Of a DNA stretch of 64,000 nt, positions 56,268 to 64,000 are shown piece by piece (positions within the stretch are counted from its first letter, which is position 1; every line of letters begins with the position of its first letter). The stretch comes from Patellaria atrata CBS 101060. Its lineage: Eukaryota; Ascomycota; Dothideomycetes; Patellariales; Patellariaceae. The notes under the pieces were generated by a model. The model searched no databases. It saw only the letters and a program-made list of their open reading frames with translations, and was not told the DNA's origin. Both the position numbers and the translations under genes were made by a program. The stretch spans positions 49,558-113,557 of the forward strand of contig MU006096.1 of the NCBI GenBank assembly GCA_010093705.1, written 5' to 3'.

Positions 56268-57995
56268 TTCTGTTTTCGTACGAAGATGCGTGTTGATGTT
56301 AATAGGGTGGCCACTTGAGTGGTGAAACACGGGTTAACACAGAATTTCCAGAAGCTCCAGCAAGAAGGTAGGTTACTTATTGCTACTAAGTCGCTTCAAG
56401 AAAACAGAATTTCAAGTGTCCGGAAGGCCGCCGGATTGTACGATGTTCCAAAGTCCACTCTCCATCGTCGCGTACATGGCATAACACCTCAGAGCGGGTC
56501 TAATTCGCAAAAACGAAAGCTACAGCTATCTGAGCAGCAGGCACTCGTAGAATGGGTCCTAGATCTTGACCGACGCGGATTTCCGCCCCATATCATCGAC
56601 GTACGACGAATGGCAGACCATTTACTCGCGGGACGCGGCCAGAATCCTCCTCTCACACCCGTTGGTAAGAACTAGGTATACCGCTTTATCAACAACCAGC
56701 CAGACCTACAGACAAAATGGAATAGGAAGTTCCATTCTCAACGCGCGAAATGCGAAGATCGAGACATATTTCGCGAGTGGTATGGGCGTGTAAACGAGAC
56801 GCGCCAGAAGTATGGCATCCTAGACGAAGATAGCTACAACTTTGACGAGACTGGATTTATGAGGGGTGTATCTGCGACATCAAAAGTCGTTACAAGCTCT
56901 GATACTATAGGCCGAGCGATTCTCATACAACCAGGCAATCGCGAATGGTCAACGGTGATTGAATGTGTTAATGCCACCGGGTGCGCAATCCCCGCCCTTC
57001 GTTATCCTTCCAGGACAGCTCCACCAGTCAAGCTGGTATCAGGGTCTACCCGGTGACTGGATGCTTGCTGTTAGCGATAATGGCTGGACAACAGATAAAC
57101 TAGGATTCGAATGGATTAAGCACTTTGACAACTGTACAAAGTCTTATATAAAGGGGGGTCTACCGTCTACTTATACTTGACGGTCATGGTAGCCACGTAA
57201 CGCCTGAATTTGACCAATACTGTATGGAAAATAAGATTATTACCCTCTGCATGCCGTCGCATACGTCACATCGTCTTCAGCCGCTTGACGTAAGCTGCTA
57301 CTCCCCTCTAAAGGTTGCGTATGGTCACGAGGTTCAAGAGCTCGCCCGTCATGGAGTCCACCATATTGATAAAGAAGACTTCCTAGCAATATATACTAAG
57401 GTACGGCTATCTGTCTTTACAGATCAGAATATTAGAAGCGGATTTCTTGCTACGGGTCCAGTGCCATACGACCCTGAGCACGTCATATCGTCACTTCCAA
57501 TCACGAAGACTCTGACTTTAGAAACACCAAATAATACTGCCCAGCTAGAGCAGCAGGCAAAGCTTATACGGGACATCCTTCGGCACCAGTCACAGAGCCC
57601 TACTAGCCGAGCAATCAATCAACTTGTTAAAGGATGCCAGATGGCGATGCATTCCGCTACCATACTTGCAAAGGAGAATTTAGGGCTTCGTACGGAAAAT
57701 CAACGTCGAAAACGGAAGCAACAGCACCGCCGAAGGTATATCGCGCATGGAGGGGCTCTACAGGCTCAGCAGGCCCAGCTCATAGCTGAGGAGTTGGAAA
57801 ATATGGAGCAGGAGGCCGACCAGAACCGGGGCTGGTCAAACGCGACAGCGAGCACCACCAACGTGCTCTAACTGCCATATCCAAGGCCATACAAGGCGTC
57901 AATGTACTAGTGTCTCAAGTAGCTCCTAAATATAATTTTATCTGAATATATTTTGTTGTAGTGGAGTAATTGTATGAAGACGCTGATTGATCTTG

Positions 57996-58026
57996 GTGGG
58001 GTGTCCCACTGACTGGTGAAGCACGT
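57996..58026 (-). repeat. Right terminal inverted repeat of outer transposon
   Basis: 31 bp ending CTGGTGAAGCACGT, followed by TA at 58027-58028. Confidence 0.93.
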
Positions 58027-58457
58027 TAAAAAAGCTCTTTATTGTAATAAAATAACTCTATCTTGGGGTCTTATAGATTCTTTTGTACTTGGTGTTCCTC
58101 CGAGGCATTCCCCGGTGAGAGGTAAAGGTCTGAAGTACGAATTATCCTTGCGTCACCTGCGAGTTTGTTTGACGAGAAAGGTAACGACGGGTTGCACCGG
58201 GACCTGACCTGGAACGGAAGTTTCACCCCACACGACGCTTGACATCCTTGGACCTTAATCATCATATTTACCGAAATCCATAAGGATCCGCAAAATTACT
58301 TCCATTCTTGGATTTGATCATTGGAATACACAGTACACACGTGACATCATAGTCCGCTACCTACCCTACCTACCCATCTAGTACCCTTCCTTCCTTCCCT
58401 ACATTCACCACCCCATCCACCTCATCCACCTCATCCACCTCCATACCCTCAAAACCC
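58027..58457. other. Intergenic transposon to MAPEG gene 3' end
   Basis: A 431-bp spacer. It contains CTACCTACC and CTTCC short repeats (58360-58400) and three copies of the 9-mer CATCCACCT (58414-58440) just beyond the MAPEG stop. No gene was seen. Confidence 0.55.
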
Positions 58458-58987
58458 TCAAAACCCCCAATACCCCCTTACACACCACGCCGCCCAAGCC
58501 GCCATCCCCACCAAGCTGCCCTGCGTGACATAATACCCGACCGGCCTCCCGAGCCCCAGGCCCTCCTTCCCGTACCTATAGATGCCCAACTCACAATGTA
58601 GCACCCTCGCCACAAACAGCGTGGCAAGGACATAATGCAGCTTCTTCCGACTGGCTCCGTTGAGCTCTGCCACCGCAGCGAGTAGCAAGCCGACTGGCAC
58701 GTTTTCGAGGAAGTTGACGTGCGCGCGTGAGGCGAGGTAGAGGCGGTCGCTGGAGGGGGGTTCGGTGGTGCTGGTGGAGGAGGCGAGGCGGTCGCCGAGG
58801 TAGCTGCTGGGTGTGTTAGAAGGGGCGGGAACCGGGTTGAGGGAGAAACGGACCGTTCGTTTTTGAGGCGGTGGTAGACGATGCGGTTGGAGAGGAGAAC
58901 GAGGTAGGCCGTGAAGGGGAGAGTCCAGGTCCCCGTGATGGGGAGTTGCTTGGGCATCGGGACGCCGAGTGCGACTGTAGCAGCCAT
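58458..58987 (-). CDS. MAPEG-family membrane protein
   Basis: Small four-helix membrane protein of the MAPEG superfamily (relatives of microsomal glutathione transferase and of bacterial YecN/YrkL-like proteins). Exons 58854-58987 and 58458-58803 give 480 nt, 159 aa. Helix 1 contains TWTLPFTAYLVLLSNRIVYH. The family motif region is SRAHVNFLENVPVGLLLAAV (compare RA-x-x-N-x-x-E). Helix 3 is KLHYVLATLFVARVLHCEL and helix 4 YYVTQGSLVGMAAWAAW. The intron restores the expected YHRLKNERYLGDRLAS. Glutathione-dependent activity is known for some members but cannot be assigned here. Confidence 0.88.
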
Positions 58988-59544
58988 GGTAACCGGAAGC
59001 TATCTTTTTAATGCTCAATTGAGTGGTGAGAGATATGGAGAGGTATGTATCGAGCAATTTGGTCCGACTGTTATTTTCGAAGAGTCTGTTTATGAAGCTC
59101 TCGAGGAGGTTGGGGGTATGCAAATAGGGACCATCACGGCAAGATGGAGCTTTAGCAACCCGCAATTACTATGCCGAGTCGACACGGCGCGTCATTATAG
59201 CAATTCCTGTTACACTGATAGATTTCTGTGACGATCTACGCGGGGTTCATGCGGGAGAGAAAGCGGGGCGGATATGTATTTCCCAGCGCATCAAGGTGAA
59301 TTCGGAAATAAAACGGGTTCCCCGCATTCTTGTTTAAAATATTGAGAAATCAATAGCTACAATAAAAAGGCTAGAAGTATATAGAAGCAACACCAACATT
59401 CATGTTTATGCACCTTGGCGGTGTCATACGCAATCCAATAGTTACTACCCGACGAACACCATGAAAATGCAAGTGAAAACATGACGCCACCCTTCCCTGC
59501 TATACAATACCCAGCGCCAGCACAATATCAACCAATCATGATTA
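58988..59544. other. Intergenic POL2 3' to MAPEG 5'
   Basis: A 557-bp spacer between two minus-strand genes, holding the POL2 3' UTR and MAPEG promoter. No other feature was recognised. Confidence 0.45.
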
Positions 59545-62500
59545 TCAGAAACCCTCAATCCCCTCCTTAACAACATCCGCTAGCATGTCAAACCTGTAGA
59601 ACTCCGCGACATTCCTATACACATCTAACCTCTCCTTTATACTACTCTTCTTCAAAGTGCCGACCCATTCGCCAGCACATGCGCAGTGTTCCATGAACTC
59701 GTTAGCTCTCAGTCGACTACACTTCCCGCATTTCAAATCTTGAGTACACCATTCGACAACCATATTTTGAACGTCCCCAATGAGCTTCTCTTCAACTCGC
59801 AACTTGTCAAATGCGTTGTCACAGTTTCCGCACTTCCACTTAGGCAGAGGTGGACGACCACCACTCTCTGGCGTTGCCGGTGGTGGTAATAAGTCGCTGT
59901 CCCGACAAAGGTCGAGGTCCCTGGCAACAGCGCATTCATTGCAGATCATATCCCTGATGCACAGACTGGAACTGGGATTTTGGAAGCTTGCTTCCGCGCT
60001 GAACTCGCGGACCTCGAAAATATTTAGCAGCTCCTTCCTTAACAGACGCGCCTCTAGAGTAATAGTCTTATCCAGGCTAAGTACTTGCATAATCGACTTG
60101 ACGAGCTGCAGCGTCGGGTTGTTCAAATTCAGGTGAGATCCCGGCAGATGAGGGAAGACATAGTCGCTCGCCAACTCTGGATGGAGAAGTTCTGTGTGCT
60201 GTCGACGGAGAAGGGCCGCTATCTGCTTCTTGAGAGGCTTGGAGAAAGATACCGACAGTACTTCCGTTGGTATCGTATCAGGAAGATCTTGCGTAAGCGG
60301 TTTGAACGCAAACTGTGTAGCCCTCGGAGTAGACACATCCTGAGAGGAGTCGATGGCCGAAGGACGTTTCCTTGCATGCATGAGATCGATGAACTCCACA
60401 ACCCAATCGTGAAATTGAATCTGTAATGGTTGCGGCAGGAATGTACTCAATTGCCAATGCATGATTGTATCGAGCGTTTGTTCCTCGGCGGCGACAACTT
60501 GCTGGCAACCTTTTCCACCGTAGTTAAACTCATCGTACCACGCGAGATAGTCCCAGTACTCTTTGATGTCAAGGTCCAGAAACTTGAAAAGGGGCTTGTT
60601 CTTGACAGTTTGCAAAATGTACTGGCTGTAAGAGTATGCATTACCCACTTCAGCCTTCGTCGTCTGCAGTAGTAAACGGCTTGAACTTGCAAAAACAATA
60701 TGTGATCCAACTCTTCGAAAGTCGGTCATGAGTTGTTGGAGTGCTTTGCGAGACATCATCTGCACATAGTAGTGCAAAGCTCGATCGTACAGGAAGGACC
60801 CCGGACTTTCGACCCAACGTACGAGATGTTGTACCATTACGTCGGCCATTTCTGTACCTTTGTCGGCCTCAATCCACCATGACTTGACCATTTCCCTGAG
60901 GACCATGATACCAGCAGTTGCGAATGCGCTGTCAGAGTAAATAACATTTGATCCGTCGCCAGCCCCAGCTTCAGTGGGGGCCGCAGGATTGAAAGAGTAT
61001 GAATCGCTTCCCTCCGCTTCGTTTATTAAGGATGATGAGAGGATGGTGTTGATAGCAAGATTGCGGATACTCAAGTCTATGCAAACCGAAGAGTATGTTC
61101 CTGGATTGTTGACAGACGGCATCTGAACGGTTTCGAGTTCACATAATATATCGTCCTTCTCATAGCCCGCATGATCAGGTTTTGGTCCAGCAGACCACCA
61201 AAGTACGACCTTCTCTTTCTGCAGCCGTCTAGCATAAGTTAGGTCGATTAGGAAGCGTGGATCTTCTCTCTCAAGATTGCAAAGTGGGACATCTCCGTAT
61301 CTTGAAAGACTAACAAGGTGGGTAATCCAGGCCCCCATATTGAGATAATGGGAGACGAGACGTTTTGCTACGAAAGACTGCCATCCTAGAGGTGGAAGTT
61401 GCTTGTCTGCCTCCTCAGACCTCAGGCTGAGGATAGGGAAGTCCTTCAAGATTGGGATGCTGTGTGAAAGTAAATGATGTTGCTGCGATTGCACAACCAA
61501 CATCAAGGGGTTAGCTTCATCGGCCCGCATCTTCTTCACAACGTCTCCGATCTCTAGATATGCTTTCCTTTTTGTCGTTACTTGTGTTGTCTTGAAATGG
61601 ATATCATCTTGATAGTGAAAGGAATTTTGCCATGGCTCTCCTCCGGTCTCTTGCAACCGAGCTGTCAGCATGTCTTTGTATATCTTGTCGACATTTGGCA
61701 ACCCATGAACATCCCGAGAGCGATTCAGAACCACAATGTGCGCTTGATCTTTGCTCGTGGAGAATAAGGCAAAGATCTGTCGATCGCCGGCGATTACATG
61801 GTACAAATAAAGGTAGCTAAATGTGGTATTGGAGAGATATGGCTGAGCAGAGGGTACTCGCCGAAGGGCTGATAGATCGAATCCTTTCTCGAGGCCTTTA
61901 CCTAAAACCCCGCGCTGGCTTTCATCGAAAGTACATATGCTTCCTAGTTTCAAAACAGCGCGTACATTCAGCGGTAGTTGTTTCTCGTAAACACCTTCCA
62001 CGCTTGGGTGGTTGAATAAAACTGAAAGTTTCTTGGCTTCGCTGACATACACTTGCTCGGGCATTGTCAACTTGAACAGATGTACCGAAGGGTGTCCATT
62101 TGGCAATGTATGGTTAATAACTTTTTCCACCATGCAGCCGTCAATCGACACATCTGGTAGGTCATTTCTCTTCAAATTGAGATACAATTGACGAGGAACG
62201 ATGACTTTCAAGGGATGAACTTTCTTGTCGATAAGGACGAAAGCTCTTACCTCACCGGGGGTATCTGTCTCACGAAGCTGAAGAAGTTGCCAGGTGCTGA
62301 TGTAGAGCAACTCTGCTTGGTTCCTGAAGATGCTGCTGATCCCATCTACAGCATCCGGACGTTTTTCTCCGAAGAGTTGTCGTCGCCGTATCCTAGCCTG
62401 CTTCTGGATCTTCCACTTCTTCTTCTGATATTGAAGCCACCCTTTGTAGTCTTCAGTAATAGACGGCATCTTTGAAGGAAGACTCGCATACGGATCAGTC

Positions 62501-64000
62501 TGAAGCGGAACGGCAGGTTCTGGTGCTTTCCGTTTTTGGGCCATCTTAGTAACAACCCCTTTCTTCGATTTCGAGAACTGTGACGAGCCAAAGTCCTCTA
62601 CATCGGCCACCCTGTTGCCAAGGGTATTCGTATCGATATCTACCAGAGTTTTCTTGTCGAACATATCGGTCATCTTCTTTTGTTTAAAGATGTCGTCCTT
62701 ATTCCTGATACGGCGCTCAAGCCAGTCCGGATGAGGAACCCTAGGAACGGGATTACGAACCTTCTGAAGCGCGGCAGGGATCGTGATAATTTTCTGGATG
62801 ACAGAGGACAGACGTTCAAGGTAGTAATTCCAATCTATCACAGACCTTGGATCCATATCACCCGGGTCCTCCTTAAGCCATTTTCGGAGAAAGAAACGCT
62901 TAACCGATTCTTCGGCCGAGAAGATCGCCACAGGAAGCGCGCGTTCTGTAACCGGGGCGTGTTTTGGACTGGAAGAAATAATGTACTTGCAGTTAAGACC
63001 CTTGTCCTTAACCATTTGCTCCCCTAGGAACTCGGCGAGGCGCTTTGCTGTGGTAATGGCGGTCGATTTCTGCGCACCATACTCTTCTAAGGTCTTTGTC
63101 ATGCTCTTATTCTCACAAATCAAATCAATAAGCTCCTCGTCCGCTAATGCGGATCCACGAAAATGGAGGACATCTAACCATCTATCAGCTTCCTTAGCAA
63201 CCGCTCCATAAGTCTCTGCAAGCGTTGTTCCCTCAAGGAAATGTTTGAAGATTGCAGTCTGGAATATCTTGATAAGCTTCAACTCTCCACGACGCTTGAC
63301 CTCAAAACCTTTCAGTTCGGCTAAGCTACCGTCATGATTGAAAACAGCGTATCGCTTTTTCAGATTCTTGTCTTCTTCCTTTGAAGTTGGTAGAATCATG
63401 GCTTTATATGGACCATCCACCTCGAAAAAGATAGTGTTATCGCTATGAGTCTCATATCGGTAGGTAGTTGGGTCCACCAAGGTTTGATATTGATGATTCG
63501 TAAATTTCGCATGCACAAGGTGATTCAACATTACACATGGGTATGAAATAGCAAGCTTCTTCCCGTTCTTCAGCTTGAACGCAAAGTTTTCCGGGAAAGT
63601 CGCAGGCAAAATACACCAGATACCGTCAGTGTCCAGTTCCAGCGGGCGGCCAATTCTTTCTACTAATTGTCGTGCCATTTGGATGATACGCGCTCCGGTC
63701 AAGCAGGTCACACCGGCCATGTCTAAAGAATACCATCGGGAACCCTTTCGCATGACGTATCCGTAAAAGCTATTAAGAATGACTTTATGGGCCAGCTGAA
63801 GGGAATCGAAAAGAACAATCATCTTCTTTGCTTCTTCGATCTCCGCTGCTGACGCTCCAGATGATTTGAGGGCGTCGGTCTTTCCCTTCCACACTTTCTG
63901 TTTACCTTTAAAATCATATCGACGGTCACGGAAATCTTTGACCGTATCAACGTAGAAAGGGTTTTCTCGTTGGCAGATGATAGCTTCACGCTCGATCGTA
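59545..64000 (-). CDS. POL2: DNA polymerase epsilon catalytic subunit, C-terminal part (runs off right edge)
   Basis: Leading-strand replicative polymerase, family B. The frame is open from 64000 to the stop at 59545 without visible introns (about 1485 codons; the full protein is about 2200 aa). At the right edge it enters the polymerase fingers/palm: QLAHKVILNSFYGYVMRKGS (motif B), then LELDTDGIWCILP (motif C with catalytic DTD). The inactive second exonuclease/polymerase half follows. The C-terminus has two cysteine modules: CysA (CNECAVARDLDLC...WKCGNCDNAFD), and CysB (CGKCSRLRANEFMEHCACAGEW), which contacts the small subunit. All expected cysteines are present. The N-terminal exonuclease and first polymerase motifs lie outside the window. 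Confidence 0.97.
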   Translation of the reverse strand, partial: TIEREAIICQRENPFYVDTVKDFRDRRYDFKGKQKVWKGKTDALKSSGASAAEIEEAKKMIVLFDSLQLAHKVILNSFYGYVMRKGSRWYSLDMAGVTCLTGARIIQMARQLVERIGRPLELDTDGIWCILPATFPENFAFKLKNGKKLAISYPCVMLNHLVHAKFTNHQYQTLVDPTTYRYETHSDNTIFFEVDGPYKAMILPTSKEEDKNLKKRYAVFNHDGSLAELKGFEVKRRGELKLIKIFQTAIFKHFLEGTTLAETYGAVAKEADRWLDVLHFRGSALADEELIDLICENKSMTKTLEEYGAQKSTAITTAKRLAEFLGEQMVKDKGLNCKYIISSSPKHAPVTERALPVAIFSAEESVKRFFLRKWLKEDPGDMDPRSVIDWNYYLERLSSVIQKIITIPAALQKVRNPVPRVPHPDWLERRIRNKDDIFKQKKMTDMFDKKTLVDIDTNTLGNRVADVEDFGSSQFSKSKKGVVTKMAQKRKAPEPAVPLQTDPYASLPSKMPSITEDYKGWLQYQKKKWKIQKQARIRRRQLFGEKRPDAVDGISSIFRNQAELLYISTWQLLQLRETDTPGEVRAFVLIDKKVHPLKVIVPRQLYLNLKRNDLPDVSIDGCMVEKVINHTLPNGHPSVHLFKLTMPEQVYVSEAKKLSVLFNHPSVEGVYEKQLPLNVRAVLKLGSICTFDESQRGVLGKGLEKGFDLSALRRVPSAQPYLSNTTFSYLYLYHVIAGDRQIFALFSTSKDQAHIVVLNRSRDVHGLPNVDKIYKDMLTARLQETGGEPWQNSFHYQDDIHFKTTQVTTKRKAYLEIGDVVKKMRADEANPLMLVVQSQQHHLLSHSIPILKDFPILSLRSEEADKQLPPLGWQSFVAKRLVSHYLNMGAWITHLVSLSRYGDVPLCNLEREDPRFLIDLTYARRLQKEKVVLWWSAGPKPDHAGYEKDDILCELETVQMPSVNNPGTYSSVCIDLSIRNLAINTILSSSLINEAEGSDSYSFNPAAPTEAGAGDGSNVIYSDSAFATAGIMVLREMVKSWWIEADKGTEMADVMVQHLVRWVESPGSFLYDRALHYYVQMMSRKALQQLMTDFRRVGSHIVFASSSRLLLQTTKAEVGNAYSYSQYILQTVKNKPLFKFLDLDIKEYWDYLAWYDEFNYGGKGCQQVVAAEEQTLDTIMHWQLSTFLPQPLQIQFHDWVVEFIDLMHARKRPSAIDSSQDVSTPRATQFAFKPLTQDLPDTIPTEVLSVSFSKPLKKQIAALLRRQHTELLHPELASDYVFPHLPGSHLNLNNPTLQLVKSIMQVLSLDKTITLEARLLRKELLNIFEVREFSAEASFQNPSSSLCIRDMICNECAVARDLDLCRDSDLLPPPATPESGGRPPLPKWKCGNCDNAFDKLRVEEKLIGDVQNMVVEWCTQDLKCGKCSRLRANEFMEHCACAGEWVGTLKKSSIKERLDVYRNVAEFYRFDMLADVVKEGIEGF

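Larger units (their letters stand above)
55458..56334 (-). mobile_element. Nested non-autonomous pogo-type transposon (877 bp)
   Basis: Perfect 30-bp TIRs (55458-55487 and 56305-56334) starting ACCCGTGTTTCACC, flanked by duplicated TA (55456-55457 and 56335-56336). It is inserted in the outer transposase start codons, in the opposite coding orientation. Its TIR shares only TTCACCA and the CACTCA/CCACCCC core with the host element, so it is a different subfamily. It encodes a shortened transposase lacking the DDE core. Perfect TIRs indicate a recent insertion, younger than the outer copy. Confidence 0.95.
55449..57871 (+). pseudogene. Pogo/Fot1-like transposase, interrupted and decayed
   Basis: The coding start is ATG-CCA-CTA at 55449; the inner element sits at the TA of codon 3 and the frame resumes at 56337 with TQNFQKLQQEGRL. 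Domains are a Psq-type HTH (ISSVRKAAGLYDVPKSTLHR), a CENP-B-like second HTH (RGFPPHIIDVRRMADHLL), then the DDE region. Catalytic-type aspartates lie in YNFDETGFMRG, in LILDGHGSHVTPEF and in MPSHTSHRLQPLDVSCYSPL. A basic coiled C-terminus follows (ENQRRKRKQQHRRRY). Besides the insertion, one nonsense codon (near 56673) and two single-base frameshifts (near 57000 and 57150) break it. Confidence 0.9.
55266..58026 (+). mobile_element. Pogo/Fot1-type DNA transposon (outer element, 2761 bp including nested insert)
   Basis: Ends are 31-bp terminal inverted repeats (55266-55296 and 57996-58026) with two mismatches, starting ACTTGCTTCACCAGTCAGTG. Both are flanked by TA, the Tc1/mariner target duplication. 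Without the 877-bp insert and its duplicated TA the element is 1882 bp, a normal Fot1/pogo size. It carries one transposase frame on the plus strand. The left subterminal region holds seven 17-bp tandem units; the right end has a single one. Well-preserved ends and few coding lesions suggest a fairly recent copy. Confidence 0.93.

Noticed and set aside
58441-58475. CCCTCAAAACCC stretch as a telomere-like repeat
   Set aside because: Not the fungal TTAGGG/CCCTAA unit, only two imperfect copies, and partly inside the end of the MAPEG coding sequence.

Overview
The window is nuclear DNA of a filamentous ascomycete (Pezizomycotina). The gene set and protein wording suggest Leotiomycetes, but that placement is an inference from recalled family sequences, not a search. 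Supporting signs are many 45-80 bp spliceosomal introns with GTRNGT donors, CTNAY-like branch points and YAG acceptors, a dispersed solitary 5S rRNA gene, an AA9 polysaccharide monooxygenase, a GPI cell-wall mannoprotein, a lipase/NB-ARC/TPR NLR relic, and pogo/Fot1-type transposons. Exon structures below were read by eye. Where stated, summed exon lengths give an intact reading frame.

Region 1 (1-19.0 kb) is accessory. It opens with the 3' part of a minus-strand NB-ARC/TPR NLR-type gene. Next come a decayed plus-strand lipase-type domain, a fossil Ty1/copia fragment, and then a striking divergent pair: a 689-aa minus-strand protein that looks like a TULIP/P47-OrfX-type lipid-binding protein, and a 1206-aa plus-strand protein with a propeller-like front, an Ig-like module and long amphipathic helices. 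Tail-to-tail with the latter lies a 652-aa multi-pass membrane protein of a fungus-specific family. A 3-kb gene-poor tract follows, containing a perfect 25-bp inverted repeat and ending in the 5S gene.

Region 2 (19.3-48.9 kb) is a dense block of conserved housekeeping genes: complex I 40-kDa subunit (NDUFA9 type), RPN9, GAA1, rhomboid RBD2, mitochondrial aconitase, BUD20, MOG1, VTS1, COG5, ureidoglycolate lyase, an AA9 LPMO, a cell-wall mannoprotein, phosphatidylserine synthase, GAR1 and cytosolic threonyl-tRNA synthetase. Several neighbours are divergent with promoters of 160-320 bp. A broken GH16-like start lies between MOG1 and VTS1.

Region 3 (48.9-64 kb) is looser. It holds a GA4-desaturase/AsaB-like putative oxygenase, gene-poor DNA, a nested pair of pogo-type DNA transposons (55266-58026, with an 877-bp non-autonomous relative inserted at the third codon of the outer transposase), a MAPEG-family membrane protein, and the C-terminal 1485 codons of DNA polymerase epsilon (POL2), which runs off the right edge.
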